The position numbers and the translations under genes were made by a program. Below the pieces are notes generated by a model that made no database searches, was not told the origin of the DNA, and saw only the letters and a program-made list of their open reading frames with translations. This document shows, piece by piece, positions 59,833 to 64,000 of a DNA stretch of 64,000 nt. The stretch lies in assembly GCA_039817415.1 (NCBI GenBank), contig JBCBVV010000035.1, positions 1 through 64,000 of the forward strand. The letters are read 5' to 3'. Position 1 is the stretch's first letter, and every line of letters begins with the position of its first letter. The DNA comes from JALEFZ01 sp039817415. Lineage in GTDB: Bacteria; Bacteroidota; Bacteroidia; J057.

Positions 59833-62265
59833 ATGAAGAATATTCATCTGCCCCTGTTGATGCTTCTGTTGGTCTTGCCCTCCATGAAGTTATGGTCTCA
59901 ATATGGTCGTCAAACTGATTTACTTTCTCAAGCATTTTTTATTCAAAATACCAAGGAAGACTTTCTTGCGTGGATGGAAAATGACCTGGACTCACTTTAT
60001 GATGCCAACAATCAACTCTTCTTCTATGGGGAATTTGATGGAACGCTCGCCTTCATAAACGATCCTTTTGGATTTGAAGGTGAAGTAGATATTCGACCGA
60101 TGAGAGCACTTGCACATGCGATCAGAAGAATGACCGATATCAAAGAGGCCATTCCTCGTGAATTTTATCCTCTCCTTAGAAAAGTGCGTGATATTAGGCC
60201 AGAGTATGTGTTCCCTGCATCATATGACGAGTTTATTTCAAATCCTGCCATTATCCTAGAGGCTGGAGCGACTGAGCCATTTCTGATGATGCTGGAGGAA
60301 AAATCAGTAAGGGCATTAGAGGAGATTATTTTTGAATGGGAATCGGTAGAACCTCCCTTTGAGTACGTCGGGTTAATGACGGCAGGAGATGATCATGAAG
60401 GGACTAAGTCAGATGGACCACCTCCGCCCCCAGCTGGGGTCATTCCACCTTCAGAGAAGGGAGGCTTGGGTGATTTACTTAGCTCTGTTAGTGGACTCGC
60501 TACGCCAACAGCTATCATTGATGCCACAGCCCAGTTTTTGGTGGAAAGAACCAAAGAAGAGCTAGTGATTGCCTTCTTTGACAAATTCCAGAACAGGATT
60601 GATTCTATTGTTGAGTTGAGATATTTATTCTCTAATACCTATTCTTTGTTACGTCATAGGGATGTATTCCAAATACCTTCTTTAGGAGAGGGGTGGAAGT
60701 ATGCTTTTGAAAAAGATTTACGTGAAATACCTCTTTCCTTTAACAGAATGATAGATGAGACAGGAGAATATGCCTTTCTTTCAGATCAAACTGCCTACAA
60801 GCTATTTCAGCTATCATACCAATTGGTAAGTAAAGAAGAGCGATCCGTCAGTCAGCTTATCGGCTTATTAAGCGCAAGTAACTTGTCTTCCTCAAGTACC
60901 TATTTAGATAGCACCTTTGCGACCCTGAAAAGCGTTACAAACGACCTAGCCTATTTTGACGATTACAAAGGTTTTGTGAGGCGTTCTCAAAAGCTAAACG
61001 ATACAGGTAAGGAGTATATGGTTGCCCTTCAGTATCAGAAAAATCAATCTTTTTATACAGAATTGATCTTTCCAAGTGGTTTCCCTCAAAATCAAACAGA
61101 ACTACAACAAGATGTAACGGCTTACTTTAATAGTGAGGTGAGGGTGTGCGACATGATGGGGAATGTACAAGAGTTGATAGAGTCCTTTCAGGATCACAAG
61201 GGAGATCAATTAGAAGGTGTTGCCAAGGAGGATCAACAGAAAAAACTAAAGGAGATCATTCCGCAGAAAACAGAAGAGGCCAATTCTTTACTCAAAAAGC
61301 TCTTAAAAGCGGCCTTTATGCTTCGCTATTGGTTTGATGAACCCGCCTTTTACAACAATAAGTATTACCTACAGGCCTTAGAACTGCTACAAGTATCCAA
61401 TGATTTTGTGGATGCGATGTATGGGGAAGATCCTGCTCAGATTTTTGTGTCTAGTTTAAAAGCTATTGATCCTATTTTAAGATTAGCTGAAGAACATCAA
61501 TTCAGGCGTGTTGCGAAGCTAAATCAGCAATTACAAGGGACGGGAGATCAGGAAATCAAAAAAGTAATCAAAGCCAGGATTGAGAACAATGTGAGCCGCT
61601 TGAACCAAATCAGGACCGTCTCCAATTATATGGGATATTATGGCGGCTTCTGTCTAGATGTTATGAATTCCAATTCTAGTCAAGCGATCAAAGTAGCCTT
61701 ATATAGGTATGCGTTACCAGCCGGTTCCTACAAATTGAAACGCGAATCTACACGGGCTGTGGAACTGGGGGCCTTTCCTGGTTTGTATGCAGCAGGGGAA
61801 ATACTGCGCGATTCTCTAGGGACGGGTTTTCAGTTGGTTAATGGGGTAACTGCACCCATTGGCTTGAGCATAACTGGTGCCATTGGTTCCAAAGAAGAAA
61901 TAGGAGAAGGAGGATATGCCTACGTATTGGGAAAAAATAGGGTCATGACCAAAAGACTGACAGGCTGGACCTACGGTATTTTTATTCCTATCATAGATAT
62001 TGGCGCACCTTTTAGTTATCGCTGGACCCAAGGCAATGCTGGAGGTTTACCGGAGGAAATTACCTGGCGTCAAGTTTTTTCGCCAGGAGCTTATGCAATT
62101 TTAGGCATGAAAAATAACCCTATTACTTTTTCTTTGGGTGTACAATATTCCCCTCAGCTAAGGTCTATTTCAGAAGCTGGTAATGAGGTAGAGCTAAGTG
62201 ACGCCTTCCGAATAGGGGGAGGAATAAATGTTGATATTCCTATTTTTCGCTTTTTCTCTAAATAA
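59833..62265 (+). CDS. Large secreted protein of unknown family, barrel-like C-terminus
   Basis: The protein has 810 residues with a signal peptide (ending near LWSQ). Residues about 30-190 are helical, then a proline-rich hinge (PPPPPAGVIPP, about 197-207) leads to a long helical middle containing ATAQFLVERTKEELVIAFFDKF. The last ~170 residues (LGAFPGLYAAGEILRD ... GGGINVDIPIFRFFSK) alternate strands like a small outer-membrane barrel and end in an aromatic-lysine terminus. No enzymatic motif is found. It may form a surface device, with the helical part exposed and the barrel in the membrane. It is followed by a formylglycine-enzyme-fold gene. Confidence 0.75.
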   Translation: MKNIHLPLLMLLLVLPSMKLWSQYGRQTDLLSQAFFIQNTKEDFLAWMENDLDSLYDANNQLFFYGEFDGTLAFINDPFGFEGEVDIRPMRALAHAIRRMTDIKEAIPREFYPLLRKVRDIRPEYVFPASYDEFISNPAIILEAGATEPFLMMLEEKSVRALEEIIFEWESVEPPFEYVGLMTAGDDHEGTKSDGPPPPPAGVIPPSEKGGLGDLLSSVSGLATPTAIIDATAQFLVERTKEELVIAFFDKFQNRIDSIVELRYLFSNTYSLLRHRDVFQIPSLGEGWKYAFEKDLREIPLSFNRMIDETGEYAFLSDQTAYKLFQLSYQLVSKEERSVSQLIGLLSASNLSSSSTYLDSTFATLKSVTNDLAYFDDYKGFVRRSQKLNDTGKEYMVALQYQKNQSFYTELIFPSGFPQNQTELQQDVTAYFNSEVRVCDMMGNVQELIESFQDHKGDQLEGVAKEDQQKKLKEIIPQKTEEANSLLKKLLKAAFMLRYWFDEPAFYNNKYYLQALELLQVSNDFVDAMYGEDPAQIFVSSLKAIDPILRLAEEHQFRRVAKLNQQLQGTGDQEIKKVIKARIENNVSRLNQIRTVSNYMGYYGGFCLDVMNSNSSQAIKVALYRYALPAGSYKLKRESTRAVELGAFPGLYAAGEILRDSLGTGFQLVNGVTAPIGLSITGAIGSKEEIGEGGYAYVLGKNRVMTKRLTGWTYGIFIPIIDIGAPFSYRWTQGNAGGLPEEITWRQVFSPGAYAILGMKNNPITFSLGVQYSPQLRSISEAGNEVELSDAFRIGGGINVDIPIFRFFSK

Positions 62266-62368
62266 GAAAAGACCGCTTCCTCAATCTCTTCTGCCAGAGA
62301 ATAATTCCACATAGGAGAAAATATGATGGCTTCATTATTTGAAGGTAAATGATTTTACCCTCATTCTC

Positions 62369-63862
62369 ATGAAGCATATTTTCCCCTTCTGTGCCTTGCT
62401 ATTTTCCTTTCTCTGGGCCAACAATTTACAGGTCTCGAACATATCTTTAGGTAACCTGAATTCCTCTTCAGGTTTCGTCATGGTTGAATTTGATATTCGC
62501 TGGGAGAACTCCTGGCGTATCTCAACAGGCCCCGCCAATTGGGATGCGGCCTGGGTATTCATCAAGTTTAGTAAAAACAGTGGTGCATGGGAACATGCTA
62601 GCCTGAATTATGTGGATGGTACAGCAGCCAATGATGGCCACATCCAAGCTGCTGGTGCCACCTTAACAACCCCTGCCGATGGCAAAGGTATTTTCGTCTA
62701 TCGAGATGCTGTAGGGAATGGTTCCTTCTCTGCAGCGGACATCCAACTTCGATGGAATTATGCCTTGGATGGAGTGAACCTCGCTGATCTACTCGATATT
62801 CAGGTACATGCAGTAGAAATGGTTTATGTTCCCCAAGGTGCTTTTTCTGTAGGGGATGGTTCCTCTTCCAGTGCATTTTACGCCTATCCTTCTACCACCG
62901 ATCCCTACGCCATTTCATCTGAAAATGCCATAACAGTTGGGACCAACACGGGGGATTTGAATTACGCCTCTAATTTCTTCTCTACCCACGGAGATCAGTT
63001 GGGACCGATCCCAAATGCATTTCCCAAGGGGTTTGGTGCATTTTACTGTATGAAGTATGAAGCTACACATGATCAGTGGGTTGCCTTTTTCAATACACTG
63101 GATGCCACCCAAAAAAGCCTGCATGACTTAACCGATATTGATCACAAAAATACCAATGCCGTAGTTCAAAGGAATACGGTCTTGTGGTCAGGGACGGGTG
63201 ATGCAACAACAGCCACCCCTGATCGACCTGTAGGATATATGCATCCTCGGGATGCCTTGGCTTATCTCGATTGGGCAGCGCTTCGGCCCATGACCGAATT
63301 TGAGTTCGAAAAGGCTTGTAGAGGCCCACAAACCCCAGTTTCAGGTGAATTCGCTTGGGGAAATGCAAACCTTGGAAATGACTTCTTTGCCATTTTTGAC
63401 GACGGCCTCCCAACGGAGAATGTATTTGATTTTACGCCTGGAGATGGAAATGCCAATTGGGCGTTGGTGAGTACGTGGGGCGATGGACCCCTCAGAGCTG
63501 GGATTTTCGCAGCTTCAGTAAGCACCAAGAATCGAGTAGAAACGGGTGCAACTTATTATGGGATCATGGAAATGTCAGGAAACCTGGAGGAGTTTGTCAT
63601 TACGCCAGGACGTCCTGAAGGTAGGGCATTTACAGGAAACCATGGAGATGGACTCCTCGCTGCCAATGGAGCTGCCAATGAAAGCAGTTGGCCAGCTCAA
63701 ACGGGTTGGGCAGGAAATGGTCATCGTGGAGGGAGTTACAAAAGCACAAATGCCCTTTTCTTTACCATGAGTGGGCGGTTCTTTCCAGCAAGAGCTTCAT
63801 TTACGAGCTCTGCCCTGAACAGTCCAGAATGGGGAGTAAGAGGAATAAGAACAGCGCCATGA
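62369..63862 (+). CDS. Secreted SUMF1/formylglycine-generating-enzyme-fold protein
   Basis: The protein has 497 residues with a signal peptide (ending near FLWAN). An N-terminal beta-rich domain (about 20-155) is followed by the FGE fold from VEMVYVPQGAFSVGDGSS to EWGVRGIRTAP. Typical FGE landmarks are YCMKYEATHDQW, RPVGYMHPRDALAYLDW, LRPMTEFEFEKACRGP and GIMEMSGNLEEF. The catalytic cysteine pair of true FGEs is missing: the RGGSY segment continues KSTNALFFTMSGRFFPA. It is therefore more likely a binding or structural member of the family. The ATG at 62369 is chosen for the signal peptide; the open frame extends to 62339. Confidence 0.88.
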   Translation: MKHIFPFCALLFSFLWANNLQVSNISLGNLNSSSGFVMVEFDIRWENSWRISTGPANWDAAWVFIKFSKNSGAWEHASLNYVDGTAANDGHIQAAGATLTTPADGKGIFVYRDAVGNGSFSAADIQLRWNYALDGVNLADLLDIQVHAVEMVYVPQGAFSVGDGSSSSAFYAYPSTTDPYAISSENAITVGTNTGDLNYASNFFSTHGDQLGPIPNAFPKGFGAFYCMKYEATHDQWVAFFNTLDATQKSLHDLTDIDHKNTNAVVQRNTVLWSGTGDATTATPDRPVGYMHPRDALAYLDWAALRPMTEFEFEKACRGPQTPVSGEFAWGNANLGNDFFAIFDDGLPTENVFDFTPGDGNANWALVSTWGDGPLRAGIFAASVSTKNRVETGATYYGIMEMSGNLEEFVITPGRPEGRAFTGNHGDGLLAANGAANESSWPAQTGWAGNGHRGGSYKSTNALFFTMSGRFFPARASFTSSALNSPEWGVRGIRTAP

Positions 63863-64000
63863 TCAAATCTCTTAGAAAATTTCTCATCTTGCTCATCTTT
63901 TTGCTCATGCTCATCCTCCATTCTTTTGGGCAATTTGAGGGAGGGAATGGAGATGGCTTCGTGGCAGACGAATTGCTGGCTGTCAGCCTTCAAAACAACG
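63859..64000 (+). CDS. Start of a secreted protein (3' truncated)
   Basis: The ATG at 63859 overlaps the stop of the FGE-like gene as ATGA, a sign of translational coupling. The first 47 codons read MIKSLRKFLILLIFLLML... then HSFGQFEGGNGDGFVADELL. This is a signal peptide ending at or near SFGQ, and the GGNGDGF motif is common in Bacteroidota surface proteins found beside FGE-fold genes. The gene runs off the right edge, so its function cannot be judged. Confidence 0.75.
   Translation, partial: MIKSLRKFLILLIFLLMLILHSFGQFEGGNGDGFVADELLAVSLQNN

Noticed and set aside
1..64000. tRNA, rRNA, CRISPR, insertion sequences or prophage
   Set aside because: Scanning for long inverted terminal repeats, transposase or integrase motifs, direct repeats and cloverleaf arms found none that I can support.

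Overview
The window comes from a Bacteroidota chromosome, most likely a free-living or marine member of the Cytophagia/Saprospiria type. The evidence is several secreted proteins ending in type IX secretion (T9SS) sorting domains, a SusC/SusD pair, a DUF1501/DUF1800 pair, a DUF3127 protein, TAnnTTTG-type -7 promoter boxes, and almost no Shine-Dalgarno sequences. No tRNA, rRNA, CRISPR array, insertion sequence or prophage gene was seen. Gene density is high and intrinsic terminators are abundant.

Layout. 1-9.9 kb: the tail of a T9SS cargo protein, a crotonase-fold enzyme, the Prc/Tsp-like protease with a small lipoprotein, a GDYXXLXY/DUF2157 membrane pair, and a very large 7TMR-DISM histidine kinase-receiver-cyclase fusion. 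10-16 kb: a long carotenoid-oxygenase-family enzyme, a membrane-anchored DRGH nuclease with an NTF2-like partner, a tandem pair of small membrane proteins, and a secreted barrel-like protein. 16-24.7 kb: a DMT transporter, a lipoprotein, an L,D-transpeptidase, an isoaspartyl peptidase, 3-hydroxyacyl-CoA dehydrogenase and the DUF1501/DUF1800 pair. 24.9-30.8 kb: twin cysteine-rich lipoproteins, a triple-PDZ surface protein, a TlpA-like thioredoxin and two more T9SS cargo proteins.

30.8-39.8 kb is mostly housekeeping: xseA-xseB (exonuclease VII), a sulfotransferase, a DUF3127 protein with an SSB-like acidic tip, a single-domain response regulator, recQ, proC, a 55-residue zinc-ribbon protein, a lipoprotein, a DUF4442 hot-dog protein and an acyltransferase. 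39.9-43.4 kb is a tightly overlapping minus-strand operon: thioredoxin, outer-membrane protein, ApbE flavin transferase, DUF4266 and DUF3570. This looks like an exported redox/assembly module of unknown purpose.

43.5-58.2 kb is the most striking block. A LacI-type regulator is divergent from susC-susD, which are followed by two ~1,120-residue VCBS/ASPIC-UnbV lipoproteins and a vanadium-dependent-haloperoxidase-family lipoprotein with all active-site residues present. It resembles a polysaccharide utilisation locus but has no glycoside hydrolase, lyase or sulfatase. The window ends with an esterase lipoprotein, a free-standing TonB-plug lipoprotein, an unrecognised 810-residue secreted protein, a formylglycine-enzyme-fold protein that lacks the catalytic cysteines, and the start of another secreted protein.
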